Shown in pieces: positions 10,910-21,835 of a DNA stretch of 64,000 nucleotides. The translations under genes and the position numbers were made by a program. Source of the stretch: Pohlia nutans. Lineage: Eukaryota > Streptophyta > Bryopsida > Bryales > Mniaceae. The notes under the pieces are model-generated. The model did no database searches, was not told where the DNA came from, and worked only from the letters and a program-made list of their open reading frames with translations. The first letter of the stretch is position 1; each line of letters opens with the position of its first letter. The stretch is from assembly GCA_022496805.1 (NCBI GenBank), contig CM040088.1, positions 12,245,001 through 12,309,000 of the forward strand, given 5' to 3'.

Positions 10910-13235
10910 CATCAAGAATTTCGGACCCCACTGATTTTGCACGATTTCAGTGCGTTTATCGTTGAACACTGATTCCGCACGTCATACGTGCATTTAGAAG
11001 TGTCGTTATGGTACGGAAGTGACATGCATTACTAGGATGTCGATGTAGTGTCTTTTCAATGATTATGACAGAAGTGTTGTTTTCGCACGAAAGTCGTGTT
11101 TGACGGAATCCGTGCGTTAATCGTGTATCTACATTACATGGCTAATAAGACACGGATAACATGCGATTTTAGTTAATGCGGATTTAGTATCGTATACGTA
11201 TCATATTAACGCCTTTTATTATATCCGTGCGATTTCAGTATCTATTATAATGCAAATTATTGTCGTACGACATCCGTGTAGTTATCGTACAAGTTTTCAA
11301 TTTGAGAATGAGTGACTTATATTTCTCGACGTTACTCGCGTTCAAGGATGTGTTTTCGCACTACAATAGCATGTCATACTTCTTGACAAAACAAGTTTAT
11401 AGTGTTTTAAAACTATTGATTTATTGATGAAATATAATAAATAGAGAAAATACCAAAAATATTTTAATATTCTCTTTTGGAATCTTTTGAAATCTTTCAA
11501 AATATTTTATATTAATTTGGAATATTTTGAAATAATCCAAGAATCTTTTGAAATTATCCTTACAGTCTAATTTCCCAAAACATTTTTAGATCTTCATTTA
11601 TAGAATTTAGAAGCAATGAACATTAAAAATTCAATGAAATTACATTTTATATTTTTAGAATTCAAATTTGATATTATTGGTTATCATTGTACTTTTCATC
11701 ATGGGAGAAAAAAAATCGTACAGAAAAGGACAACATTACTTTTTCAAAATAGTAAAATTTGTAACACGAGACAATGTAGAGGTGTTGTTTTTTTGAAAGT
11801 TTCCCTAAGCGGAGTTTAACTTGGATTGGCACGATTCAAATTGGGTTTGAAAGCATACTTGATTTCCTATTAGATAATAATTATAATTTGATTTAATTTT
11901 TAATTTTTTTAGTCGCGGGCAGCTCATAAGGGGGCATCGACCAAAACATGATCTCTCAAAACATTGCAAGTTAAATTGAGTTTAAAATTAGACTTTCTTT
12001 GAACTCAATTTGAGCAACTTTTCAAAAAATAAAATTGCAAGAGCTTTTAATTGTTTGCTACAACATTCAAACCATTGAAAAAAATTTGGAATAGAAAGAG
12101 TTTTTTACATTGCTAAAAACATTTAAAGTCTACTGAAAATTAAAAAACAACTAACAGCCTTTAAGATTTTGGCAAAACAAAAAAACAGTTCAAAAAAATT
12201 TGAATTTTTTTAGATATAGAAAAATGCTTGCACGATCTACTGAAAAAAAATTTGGAATTTTTTTTTTTACATCGCAAAAAAGCATCCAACGTCTGCATAA
12301 AAAAATATAGCTCACAGCCACCACGATTTTGGCAAAAAATAAATAAATTCATAATATTCTGAAAAAAATCCTAGATATAGAAAAAGTTCTGCATAATCTA
12401 GTGCAAAGAAAAAATTTGGAAAAAAAGTTTTTTTCACATTGTTAAAAACATTCAAAGTCCGCTGGAAAAAAAAACAGCTCACAGCCATGATCTGTCATCA
12501 CGATTTTGGCCAAAAAAAAAAAAAAAAAAAAAAATTCTGAAAAAATTTCAAGATATAGAAAAAGGCCTGCGTGTTGTAGTGCAAAAAAAAAATTTGAAAA
12601 AAGAATTAAATATACATGGCAGAAAAATTGCCAATGGTTACATTCCTTTATAATTATCAAAAAAATTCAATTGCTTGCATCAAGACTTCTAGGTGGTTTA
12701 GTGGTTTAGAGTATGATGTGTAATTGGGAGGTCTCGAGTTCGATTCCGGCCACCGGCGGTAGAGCTTGGAAAACCGTGGTGGGCCCCACCGTGGGTTCAG
12801 GCAACGCGAGTAGTTGGTCTGGGCAGCCCGAAATAATGTTTGGGTAGAGAAAAATATTTTTTTATTTTTTATTTTTTATTTTTTATTTTTTTCAATAAAA
12901 TTATTTTGACCAAATTTAGATATAGAAAGAAAAAAAATCTAGTTATAGAAAAGATGATGTCGCACGAAAAACACACTGAATCAGTGTGGCTTTAAACACG
13001 ATTAAGACACGACATTTGACAACTGTACAGAGTGAAGAATTCGCACGTTTTCAATAGATGTATCAATCGTGTCGAATCAGTACTATATCCGCTTGTACGA
13101 TCATGATGTCATATCAGTGCAGTTGCGATGAATGACGCAACGATGCGGAATCAGTGCGAAAAATACACGCACCCATGAAATATCGGAAATCGCATTGAAA
13201 TTGTACGAAATCAGTGGGGTCCGAAATTCCTGATG
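10910..13235 (-). mobile_element. CATCAGG-family TIR element, copy 3 (inverted)
   Basis: This copy has the opposite orientation to copy 2: its first part matches the right side of copy 2 in reverse complement, and the pol-III-like module comes near its right end. The left end is CATCAAGAATTTCGG, with one change. Flanks show GG (10908-10909 and 13236-13237). The Copia codons AAG-GGT-ACG need three G and five are present, again implying a 2-bp duplication. Over the compared interior (for example 9618-9890 against 11810-12085) identity to copy 2 is well above 90 percent. No transposase ORF. Confidence 0.85.
12680..12765 (+). promoter_or_regulatory. tRNA-like pol III box A/B module inside CATCAGG copy 3
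   Basis: TAGGTGGTTTAGTGGTTTAG at the left and GAGTTCGATTCCGG about 40 bp on give box-A-like and box B matches in the correct order on the plus strand. Confidence 0.5.
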
Positions 13236-13237
13236 GG

Positions 13238-13746
13238 GTACGATGGATCATGGACTTCGCTACGGTGGGAGTCCAATTTCACAAGTGGTTGGATATTGTG
13301 ATGTGGACTATGCAGGAGACATTGACACCCGCAAATCTACTACCAGATACACATTCTTATTGTACGGTGGTGTTATCAGTTGGAACAGCAAGAAACAACC
13401 AACAATTGCTTTATCAACCACCGAAGCCGAATACATGGCAGCTACACATGCTGCTAAAGAGGCAATTTGGCTTCAACGATTTTTCAGAGACACTAGATTT
13501 CTGCAAGATGTTCCGATGACCATTTACAGCGACAATCAAAGTTGCATCTCTCTTTCAAAGAATCCTATATTCCACGCTCGAACGAAACATGTTGAAATTC
13601 ATCATCATTTTGTTCGTGAGAAGATTGAAGAGGGTAAGATTGACTTAGTTTTTTGTGGGACTCAGGATATGGTTGCAGATGTTTTGACCAAAGGACTTAC
13701 ACGTGAGAAACATAGTCGGTTCAAGGAAATGATGGGCATCATTTAA
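13238..13746 (+). pseudogene. Copia 1 pol, part 3 (RNase H)
   Basis: The frame is open from the insertion junction to the stop at 13744-13746. Motifs are the standard Copia RNase H set: VVGYCDVDYAGD, RKSTTRYTF, SWNSKKQPTIALSTTEAEYM, DNQSCISLSKN, HARTKHVEIHHHFVREK, and the C-terminal DVLTKGL. This segment alone looks undamaged, but it is cut off from the rest of pol by the two insertions. Confidence 0.95.
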
Positions 13747-13780
13747 TTGAACTAGTATCTAATATGTCATTAAGTGGGAG

Positions 13781-14157
13781 TGTTAGAAGTACATTTACCG
13801 TGTTAATAATTCTTATTAGAACATGTGTTAGTTATGTACTTTAACAAAGTTGTTAGTTAACAACTTGTTGTCGGCGTAGCCGTAGTTGCTGTAGTAGCCG
13901 TCATAATCGTCATAGCCGTTTTAGCGGTAATAGCCGTTATGGCGGTAATAGCCGTAGTCTTGTACTCTTGTAGGTAATTGACTACGTGTGTTCACACTTG
14001 GTGTGAATGGTCTAAGTCACTTAGACCATTGTATAAGAGCTCGGGGGTGAGGCTCTTGATCATATCTTGATCATACCTCTACGGTTGGGTGGAGAGCTCC
14101 AATTTCATTTGCATTAGTAAAACTCCTATCTTCATAGACACCTCTTGTTTTTCTACA
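13781..14157 (+). repeat. 3' LTR of Copia 1
   Basis: It is preceded by the purine tract aagtgggag and matches the 5' LTR over all 377 bp with roughly eight differences. It ends TTTTTCTACA, followed by the target copy AATCT. Confidence 0.95.
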
Positions 14158-14162
14158 AATCT

Positions 14163-14909
14163 TACTAGGAAACTTTAAATTGCACACCCCTTCTTTAGGG
14201 CTTTTCAAGATTAGCAAGTATGGTGCAATGACAAATATGTTATTTAACCCTTTGACACGCTTGCATCTATATACTTGACAATGAATAGATTGTAAGCTTT
14301 CTCTTTAGTCTTTACTACATCCTATACAGTTTGTCATCCATCCAAATTTTCCTTGGTTCTTGTGCTAGTTCACTACCATATGTACAGTATGGATCTTCAA
14401 AATAAGATATTTTGATTTTTTTATTTATTTGACAAAGTTGGTTTATGTCAAGTTTCATTTTTAATTCAAAAACTAAAATCTTAACAATGATTTTCCAAAA
14501 TAAGTAGAATTAAATAATGGAAATTATACCATCTCATAGTGCATACTCGGGGGGTGCACTCTACATCATAAATAATAAAAAATTAAACTCTATATTTTTA
14601 GTAGATGAAGCCACGTGTCTACTACAAATCATGAATTTTTCATAAATTTTGGTGCAAATCTAAAATTTCTATGATTTTTGGAAGTGATTGTAAAGAAAAT
14701 TTATATCAATTACAAAATGTACTAAAAAATTCCAATTTTTTTACTAAAGGTTTAAATTACAATGAAGAAAAGTTTAGTAAATGAAAATCATCCATGTATC
14801 TAAATTTAGATTTGTTTCTACACCATGGTAATACCTACTGAACTTGTAATTGCAATAAGTCACTCAATTTTCAATTTTTTCCAAAATTCAAAGTGGAGTA
14901 AAAACTAGA
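14163..14909. other. No gene seen
   Basis: This is AT-rich unassigned DNA. At about 14551 a 'ggggggtgcactcta' motif resembles one end of the MITE family at 28.7 kb, but no partner end is visible. Confidence 0.4.
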
Positions 14910-14913
14910 CTAA

Positions 14914-15298
14914 CCCTTAAACGTCAAGAGGGCCTGGGCGGGGCAGCCCGGAAGGCATCTGAATTTTTGGAGGCGAAAAAAAATAAAAAAATAAAAAAAA
15001 ACGAGAAAAATGGAAAAACGGCTCTTCTGGCCAGCAGTGTTGCGGCACTGTAGCACTGCGGCACTTTTCAAGAAACGACCTTTGCTGCCCAACCTCAACT
15101 CTTGTTCATTTAGATAACTTTGATTGCTTGTCAATGACTCCACAATCTCCCAAATGTGGCGCAAATTTGCAATCTAGATCGCTTTTTCAGTAGCTTTCCA
15201 ACGCACCAATCCTCGCTTGATTTGGTTGAGAAAATCTACTTTTTTCCTCAATTATTCCTTTATACCAAGCTCGTGGGGCTTGCTTTGACGTTTAAGGG
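14914..15298. mobile_element. TTAA-MITE copy 2 (CTAA flanks)
   Basis: The ends CCCTTAAACGTCAAGAGG and tttgACGTTTAAGGG are inverted. The 4-bp direct flanks are CTAA on both sides (14910-14913, 15299-15302) instead of TTAA. The interior matches the copy at 914-1290, including the 'gcagcccgg' block. Confidence 0.8.
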
Positions 15299-15302
15299 CT
15301 AA

Positions 15303-15916
15303 CTTGGCAAACTTCATTCTGTTAGTTAAGCTCAAATGCAACAAAACTCATTTTCATGGTCTAAATTTAGTTTAAGTAGAACAAGCAGAAAAATCCAAAA
15401 TACACTATACGGTGAACCGTTTTTACGACTTTTTTTTGGTTGCGACCCCATATAAAATCCAAAAATAGCTTGAATGATTTGAATTGAACTTGAGGAAGTG
15501 GCATCAACTTCACAAAAAGAATTGGATGGAAATCATCCATGTAGCACTTGGAATTGAATAGTGAGTTACGTTCATAAGCCAAATTTTGGCCTCCCAGGCG
15601 TTTAGGGGTTAAAGGACAAATTAAGCTCCACGGGCTTAGTTTAAAAAGAATAAAGCAAAAAGCTTTAGAAATAATCCATCAAAAAATGTAAGAACTGTTC
15701 CATTCAAAAAGTAGTGGAATTGTGATTCTAGATTCTTCACAAGCGCAGACCGTGATTGCTACCAAAGCTATCGTGATTGCAAGCTAGGAACCAAAAGTTG
15801 CAGATGGGGAAGCAGTGACGTCAACTATACATGCGGGTTTAGCCTCCCTCAAGTTAACCTGCATCCAAGCTTTTATGGAAGCGGACAAGCATCAATGGCC
15901 TCTGATATGCATGCGT
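15303..15916. other. No gene seen; orphan MITE end
   Basis: This is unassigned DNA. At 15600-15616 the sequence gcgtttaggggttaa is a right end of the TTAA-MITE type with no left partner in reach. Confidence 0.4.
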
Positions 15917-15919
15917 TTA

Positions 15920-16435
15920 GAGCATTCCCACCCATGCCCTCATCAGGTGGCCTTCGAAACTGATTTGAGAGGGCACTGTAGTAGTTGAAGTGGCCTTCGA
16001 AATTCTGGAGGCCCACCGTGGAGTCTCCCTGGAATTCACAACTTGGAAAATGAAGAGGCCAGGGCGAATGGGAAGCACCACATGCATGCAAGTGGGCCAG
16101 GGGTGATTTCATTATGAACTTGGAAAATCAAGAGGCCAAGGCGAATAATTAGACAGCACAACTTTTAGACCATAATTAGACAGCACAACTTTTAGACCAT
16201 AATTAGACAGCACAGCTTTTTAGGCAATTAATGGAGATGATTATTTCCCTCAAATAGCCCGGGTTTCATGCTCCAGAGGCAAATTCAAGACTCCACAACC
16301 TGGCGTGGCAAAGCTCATTTCTATAGAGGCCTTGCAAGAGAGGCCCTTGCAAACCATGGGGTGAGAGGAAAAAATGTGTGCGGGCCCTCTACATTGGCAA
16401 AAGGCCACCTGTTGAGGGCAACGGTGGCCATGCTC
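15920..16435. mobile_element. Tourist-like MITE candidate (TTA flanks)
   Basis: The ends GAGCATTCCCACC and ggtggccatgctc are inverted with two mismatches, and TTA lies on both sides (15917-15919, 16436-16438). A 3-bp TTA duplication fits PIF/Harbinger-type elements. An internal 'ttagacagcacaacttttagaccataa' block is repeated almost in tandem three times (16148-16220). Confidence 0.6.
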
Positions 16436-16721
16436 TTATACCAGTGATGTTCTTCTATATTTGACATGGCTTTGTCCCATTGCCCACACATTCCGATGTT
16501 CTCACAGGCTTCACAGTTTAAAACTGTGTGAGCTAGTTCATTTCCTTTTTTGAGGGATTTCAAAGATATTAATCTCATAATGGTTGAATTGGCTACATTA
16601 ATTACAAGAGGCTGCCCTACTGCATAGAAGGACAGACGTATTAGTGACTACTTGGAGTCAAATATTTTGTAGATACTCTTGGACTGCTCTTCCAAGCACC
16701 CTCTTGACGTACAAGGGTTTA

Positions 16722-16838
16722 GAGCAAGGCTTCCTGATTCGGGAGGGTTTCTTGGGCAAATTCAGAGGCCGAATCCGGAAGCACTGCCGATTCTGCTTCC
16801 AAATCCGTCCTGTTGCCGATTTTTCCGTTCCCATGCTC
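16722..16838. mobile_element. Short MITE, GAGCAAGG ends, copy 1
   Basis: The ends GAGCAAGGCTTCCTG and catgctc, with flanks TTTA and TTAA, correspond to the better preserved copy at 44625-44762. The shared core is 'aggcactgccgattctgcttccaaatcc' or close to it. Confidence 0.5.
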
Positions 16839-17136
16839 TTAACGCTAGGGAACAAGCATCAAAGTGCCAATTTTGTTGTAGTGCACGGCCACAAGTCTCA
16901 CCCTCCAGGCTCGACCATGATCACTTGCTACTACATGATTGACACTTTGCTGCTTGTTCTTTAGTACAATCTGTCCCTTAGGACATAGCCCCCGTTTATC
17001 TAAGAGCATTTCTACTAGCACTCTGAATAGCTATTTGGTTTTGGAAAATGGATGTGTGTGCATTACAATAGTAGAAACACTACCCACGTAAACTAAAGAA
17101 AGATACCCAAAAAGACCCACAACTATTGATTCTAGT
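16839..17136 (+). repeat. Left flank of Copia 2, duplicated at 44.76-45.06 kb
   Basis: The sequence from 'taacgctagggaa' through 'gagcat..ctactagcactctgaatagctat' to 'attgattctagt' is shared with 44763-45057. Both Copia elements follow at the same point, so the two loci appear to be copies of one locus made after that Copia insertion. Confidence 0.7.
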
Positions 17137-17315
17137 TGTTAGAATACTACAGTTAACCACTAGTAACTCAGTAACAATAATTTAGTTAGATCTACCCTTA
17201 CCATTTACAATTATATGTTAGGACTACCTACTGGATACTTAACCATGCTTCTTTTAGTGGCTCATTGCATTGTATACCCACTTCATTCCGTTTCATATAA
17301 AACCATATTCTTTCA
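17137..17315 (+). repeat. 5' LTR of Copia 2
   Basis: It is a 179-bp LTR, TGTTAGAATACTAC to ATTCTTTCA. The same LTR occurs at 45058-46405 (interrupted) and 59379-59557 (also 179 bp). It is followed at once by TGGTATCAAAGC, a variant of the initiator tRNA-Met primer site. Confidence 0.85.
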
Positions 17316-17356
17316 TGGTATCAAAGCAATGTTTCAACTCTCTGACCTTATTCAAC

Positions 17357-17799
17357 TGGTAGTTACTCTTTATAATCGTCTGCTCGGTAATCACTACCGG
17401 TAAGAAGAGAGAAACTAATCGTAAGTACAGAAACTAAAAGATCTAAAAACACTAGACAAGCAAAAAAGATTACCGGAATTCAGTCGGTAACTCCTCCCAC
17501 TAGTATAGTCAGGGATGGAATCATCAAGTACAAGTATCTGGAAGGAACTTACTCGGTAGATACGATATCCAAAAGGAAAGGAAGGAAAACAAAACAGTCA
17601 TATATCTTGGAAAATGGACCGTGCCAATGAGTTTGGCTTCATTGCTTATATACATCAGTACAACCAGATCTGACCGTTAGGTCAAATCGGTAAAAAAGTG
17701 TTTTTCTAGATCTACTTTCTGTGGTAACTTGGAATTTTACCGGGGTAGTAAAAAATCCAGATCGGTAGGCTACCGGTAATTACTAAGTTACCGTTAACA
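17357..17799 (-). repeat. 3' LTR of the Gag-protease element
   Basis: It reads TGTTAACGG...ACTACCA on the minus strand. It differs from the 5' LTR at two bases (in 'gtca(a/g)atcgg' and 'ccagat(c/a)gg'). Confidence 0.95.
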
Positions 17800-17812
17800 C
17801 TATCCCCCCTCT
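17800..17812 (-). promoter_or_regulatory. Polypurine tract
   Basis: On the minus strand AGAGGGGGGATAG runs directly into the 3' LTR. This is the plus-strand priming site and fixes the element's orientation. Confidence 0.9.
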
Positions 17813-17875
17813 AAACCAAATTCACTCCTGGAACTTGTCAAAATTTGATGGTTGTCTTCCTGGTTGTGCATTGGT

Positions 17876-19858
17876 TCAGAGTTGAATGCGGCTTACCACG
17901 CGGGTCACGATTTTATCAACTGCGGTGTCGATGATGTCATCGGTGTCGGAGGTATGGTCGGATATCGGTGTGGTGTTGGGTTGCCGCGGTATGTCCGGTA
18001 AATCTTCGGAATCCTCTAGCCGTATTGGTTCGCTGGGAGTAGTCGGTGAGCTGAGAATGTTGCTCGGTAATGGCTGGTCAGACGGTGGGTGGAGCCCTGC
18101 ATCCGGTAAGCTGGGGGCTTGAATGGGTCCGGCTTCCGTGGTTTGAATGTTGGCGTCGGATGTTGGGACAGGAATTTGAGTCGCTTCCCAAGTCGGGAAT
18201 GCTCTGCGGTATTGTTGAAGCAGTCGGTAGGCTTGGTCCAATGCGAATGCGTATTCGCTAGCCTCCTCTTGGGCAGCCTTGGACTCTGTAGTGATGGCGG
18301 CTATTTCCGCTGATAGTTGGGTGTTCCGGGTGGACTGTTCGTCGAGTTGCTGCCGAAGGGTCGCTAACAAGTTGTTGTTGATGGTGTTGAGTCTTACTGT
18401 CCGGTCGCGCTCCTTCGTTAGTACCGATATTGTAGTGCGCTGTGCTTAGAGTTGTTCGGTCGCGGCTTGGGCCTCGGTGCGGTAGCGATCCCGTTCACTC
18501 CGAAGGTGAGTAACTTCGGTTCGGCATTGATGAAGGTCTGCTGTAGCCGTTGTGAACTGTTCCACTAACTCGGTAACCCTCCTTTCGGTAGTAGCAAGCG
18601 TATTTTGGAGAGCCTCCTCTCTCCGTTGGGTCTCGCGTGTGGACTGGGCCTGTACCGATACGTTGTCCAGTATCTGTAAGAGTTGGGTTGTAGAAGATCT
18701 GAAGACCGCAATGTTCTGCTGGAGGGTCCGAGGTAGCCGATAATATATCGCCGGTACGGAGGTGTCGGGTACCCGGTTAGTCGGAGGGGACAAAAGCAGA
18801 GTTTGGTCGAACGTATTCGGTGGTGACGGTAAGCCGATGGTTGGTGTAGTGTGGGTGGCCGGTACCGGTGCTGGTGAAGCTGGAGTAGATGTTGTGGTTG
18901 TTGGATGCGGGATGGCCGGTGGTGATGTGGTCGCGGTAGGGACCGGTTGAGTTGGTGTTGGCTGAGGTGCTGATATGACCGGTATTGGGTCGGTTTGCCG
19001 TGTACGTCGTCGGATGAGTGGTGAGAGTCGTGTTGAGGACGAGCTGTCTTCTTGCGGTGTTGATTGTTGCTGATGTGGTCGTCCCCTACCAAATTCCTGC
19101 AATGCCATATCGGCCGCCATGTATGTTGAGGTACCGGGCTTCCGCTTTGGTATCGCTGGAGAAGGGTCTGGCTGTGTCCGTGAACGTGTCCGATTACCGG
19201 GGCCGGTGTAAGGTGCGTCCGGTGTCGGGTCGGTCATCGGTAGCAATTGCCGACGTGGTTCGGTGCTCGGAGTAGGGTTCGGTGCGGTCATGTCGGGTAG
19301 CGAATTGCGTCGCGTTTGTGCTGGAAGGGTCGGGGAGGGCACGGTAGGTTGCTGCCGTCGTCCTTTGGTTTGGCGGAGGAGCATGTCCCATACCTCTGCC
19401 GAGTAGCATTGGTTCGATTTCCCGGACTGGAGGGTTTGAATCTCGGTTCGGAGCTGCTGTAGCAACATGTTGCTCCACTTCCACGATCCGGTACCGTTTT
19501 TGGCCAGTTCTTCCAGCGTTAGGAATAGGAGGATGCAGTTGTGGGAGGTGTACATCTGCTTCCTCTTGAAAAAAATGCCTTGCAAGATCCCGTACTTTCG
19601 ATGTCTGAGTTCTCCCAATCCCTTGCTGACGCTCCATCCGTTGTGAAATGTCGGGTAGATGTTGATCGCGTCTTCGGTACCGGTGTAGTAGTTGTATTCC
19701 GCCGGATCTGGGTTCGTGTTGACCAAATCGGTGGATCCGACGGGCAGCTTCAGTGTCTGGGTGATGGTGTCGGCGGTAATGGTATGGATCTCGCCGTAGA
19801 CTTGGCCGATGATGATGTCCTCGGTATCGATGGAAGCGGTGTTGATGAAGCGCTCCAC
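17876..19858 (-). pseudogene. Extra ORF of the Gag-protease element (unknown function), one internal stop
   Basis: A 470-codon frame (start near 19858, possibly further upstream in the same frame through a WVRHVGLRGYFNLPWTT-type stretch) ends at a single TAA (18446-18448). The same frame continues 25 codons later as the open run 17876-18370, so one base change seems to split an ORF of about 660 codons. The N-terminal part (about 120 residues) looks globular. The middle is very rich in Pro, Thr and Ser. The C-terminal part, with heptad-like Gln/Glu/Leu/Arg runs, is probably coiled coil. It is not a recognizable polymerase, integrase or transposase. Extra ORFs between pol and the 3' LTR are known in plant LTR elements; whether this one belongs to any named family I cannot say. 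Confidence 0.7.
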
Positions 19859-20115
19859 GACGTCGGTTCGGATGGGCGTGGTCGTCCAGGGAAGGTTGAA
19901 GTAGCCGCGTAGGCCGACATGTCGAACCCAGTCGAGTTCAAATGAACTCTGCGTACTCCCGCCATTTGGCCATGTGTGTCATTGGGTGTGGCATTATCGT
20001 TCGCCAAGTACCGGTGATCGGTGTGTCCGTGGCTTGTACACGTGTGGGCATAGCGAGTTGTTTTATGTTTGGCCATCCTGCAAAAACGAACACGGCGCGA
20101 TTCTTTCTTTTTCAC

Positions 20116-20485
20116 TCGGAGTGCTATCAGGCTACGGGAAGTAAGATTTCTAAACTGCGCTATTCGCCTCGGTCAAAAGTAGTCCTACCGGGAAACTGTT
20201 GAAAACTAACAGCTACCGACCTCGGAGTCCGGAAATTTGGAATAGAAGAAGAGCTGGGGGAGGGAGGGCGGAGGCGGAGAACCAACCGAGAAGGGGAAAG
20301 CACCGAGGTGGGAAGAGAAGTCATAGCGGCAGGTGGATAAATAGGGAGGGGGAGGCGAAACGAAATGAATGAGTGAGTAATTAGGGACGGCGGTGTTAAG
20401 AGAGGTGCAGCATAAAAGAATACCCATTGAGTGCCTGACACGAAGTCATAAAGTGGCGGCGCAGGAATGTTGCTAGGTGCCGTAC
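20116..20485. other. Spacer between extra ORF and protease in the LTR element
   Basis: About 370 bp without a convincing ORF. On the minus strand there are pyrimidine-rich stretches (cctccccctccc) and a possible start region for the downstream ORF. It may hold a subgenomic promoter or splice acceptor for that ORF; nothing decisive is visible. Confidence 0.4.
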
Positions 20486-21835
20486 CTAGGACTTCTTGGT
20501 GCGGGGAAGGTCTGGTTTTTCCGGTGCTGTTGGTCGGTGCAGTGTTGGAGTTAGTGTTGTTGGTCGGTCTTCTGAAGTGGGCGGGTGTAGATTCCTCCGG
20601 TGAGCTGAACTGCTGGTGGTGAAGTCAATGATGTCGTTGGTGATATGCTCCGGAATGCCCCTGGAGTTAGGGTGGGACTCCCCAAAGGCGGTTTTGAACG
20701 CGTGGACTAATGCTTTCGTCCTGTCAAACTGGTATGTCGGTACCGTAGTACCGATGCAAATACTAGTGGGTACCTGAGGGTTTCCGAGGTGAACATCGCG
20801 TAATTGCTTATTGTCAGTCTGGGATTGTTTTTCTACGGCTTCGTTTGTCTGGTTTGATACTTCGGTTACCGGCATATCACATTCGGTAGGTAGACTTACC
20901 GATGGTGTAATCAAGACAAGATGTTCGGAAGTTCGTACCGGGTGGAAGTTTGTACCGGGCGGTTCGAAAGTTTGTACCAATGTTTTACTGAGGTGGAAGT
21001 ATTCTTCGGCCTCTCCTAGGATTGTTTCTCCACCCTTGGTAATGTCTTCCACATGGTTGTAGCAAACCAGTGCGGCCGGGGAGGTTGCTTCAAAACCTAA
21101 TTGACGGTTGATGCGGATGGTGTGCATTTTGCCATTTCCCATGATTTGGATATGATCGTTGGCCCAGTTGTGAATGACACGAGCATCTCGGAGCCAAGGT
21201 CTACTGAGAAGTAATGTATATGCAAAATTCACGTCTTTACATGAAATGACTGTAAGGATAATGGTGTAGGATATACCGTGTATAGAGATTGTTACGTCGT
21301 GGAGAAGTCCTATCGGTTGTACTAGGGAGCTATCTGCCATTTGTAATTTGAAGTGGGCTGGTGTTTGTTCCGGTAGTCTGAGTCGACAACGTTCTGATTC
21401 CGTGATGACATTGACTCTGGATCCGCCATCTAGAAGTACTTCGTGAATCTCGCGGTTCCTGATTTTTACCGAAATAATGGGTATGTGCCGATTGATAGCG
21501 ACGACCGAGTGAACATCAATGGGTGTGTCCTCTAGGACCGGTAGAGGTAAATTACCTTTCTGGTAGAGGTGGCGTTGGATGTGTTCGGAAATGATAGGAG
21601 CAATGGACATCAGGTTTTTTAGGGATACCTGGATAGTTTGCGATTCGATTTGTTGCAGAATGTTGTCGCACAGGTCGATGGTGGTATGGTTGTTGATCAT
21701 TGTCTCCGGTTGTCTCCGGTGCGAGTGTTGATCGTTGTCTCCGGTTGGGTGCTCCACTGCTCCGTGGGAGAGAGTTCTTGTAACTCCCGTACTGTTTAGA
21801 TCATCTCGTCCCGCAGTTTTTCTTCGGTTTGCCAA
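20486..21835 (-). CDS. Retroviral-type aspartic protease region of the LTR element
   Basis: The 449-residue frame has the pepsin-like active site VLLDGGSRVNVI (Asp136-Gly-Gly), followed by the strand HFKLQMADSSLVQPIG, a flap-like region, and LLSRPWLRDARVIHNW, the usual layout of plant Ty3/Gypsy proteases. D-G-G is common in this plant group. The frame overlaps the end of gag by 40 nt in the -1 frame, so expression as a Gag-protease fusion by -1 frameshifting is likely. The long C-terminal tail after about residue 240 is hydrophilic and Thr/Pro-rich, where other Gypsy elements would continue into reverse transcriptase; here it ends. Confidence 0.8.
   Translation of the reverse strand: MANRRKTAGRDDLNSTGVTRTLSHGAVEHPTGDNDQHSHRRQPETMINNHTTIDLCDNILQQIESQTIQVSLKNLMSIAPIISEHIQRHLYQKGNLPLPVLEDTPIDVHSVVAINRHIPIISVKIRNREIHEVLLDGGSRVNVITESERCRLRLPEQTPAHFKLQMADSSLVQPIGLLHDVTISIHGISYTIILTVISCKDVNFAYTLLLSRPWLRDARVIHNWANDHIQIMGNGKMHTIRINRQLGFEATSPAALVCYNHVEDITKGGETILGEAEEYFHLSKTLVQTFEPPGTNFHPVRTSEHLVLITPSVSLPTECDMPVTEVSNQTNEAVEKQSQTDNKQLRDVHLGNPQVPTSICIGTTVPTYQFDRTKALVHAFKTAFGESHPNSRGIPEHITNDIIDFTTSSSAHRRNLHPPTSEDRPTTLTPTLHRPTAPEKPDLPRTKKS

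Larger units (their letters stand above)
4565..14157 (+). mobile_element. Ty1/Copia LTR retrotransposon 1, decayed
   Basis: Two 377-bp LTRs (4565-4941, 13781-14157), each TGTTAG...CTACA, are flanked by the target duplication AATCT (4560-4564, 14158-14162). A primer site TGGTATCAGAGC follows the 5' LTR and a purine tract (aagtgggag) precedes the 3' LTR. Interior order is gag remnant, protease, integrase, reverse transcriptase, RNase H, which is the Copia order. The LTRs differ at roughly eight sites, so the element is older than the LTR element at 17.4-23.8 kb. Without the two inserted CATCAGG elements it is about 4.95 kb, normal for Copia. It is inactive: at least three in-frame stops and two frameshifts. 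Confidence 0.95.

Noticed and set aside
21796..21835. Classical -1 frameshift heptamer in the gag/protease overlap
   Set aside because: The only candidate (GAAAAAC) is not in the reading phase needed for a standard slippery site, so the mechanism stays open.
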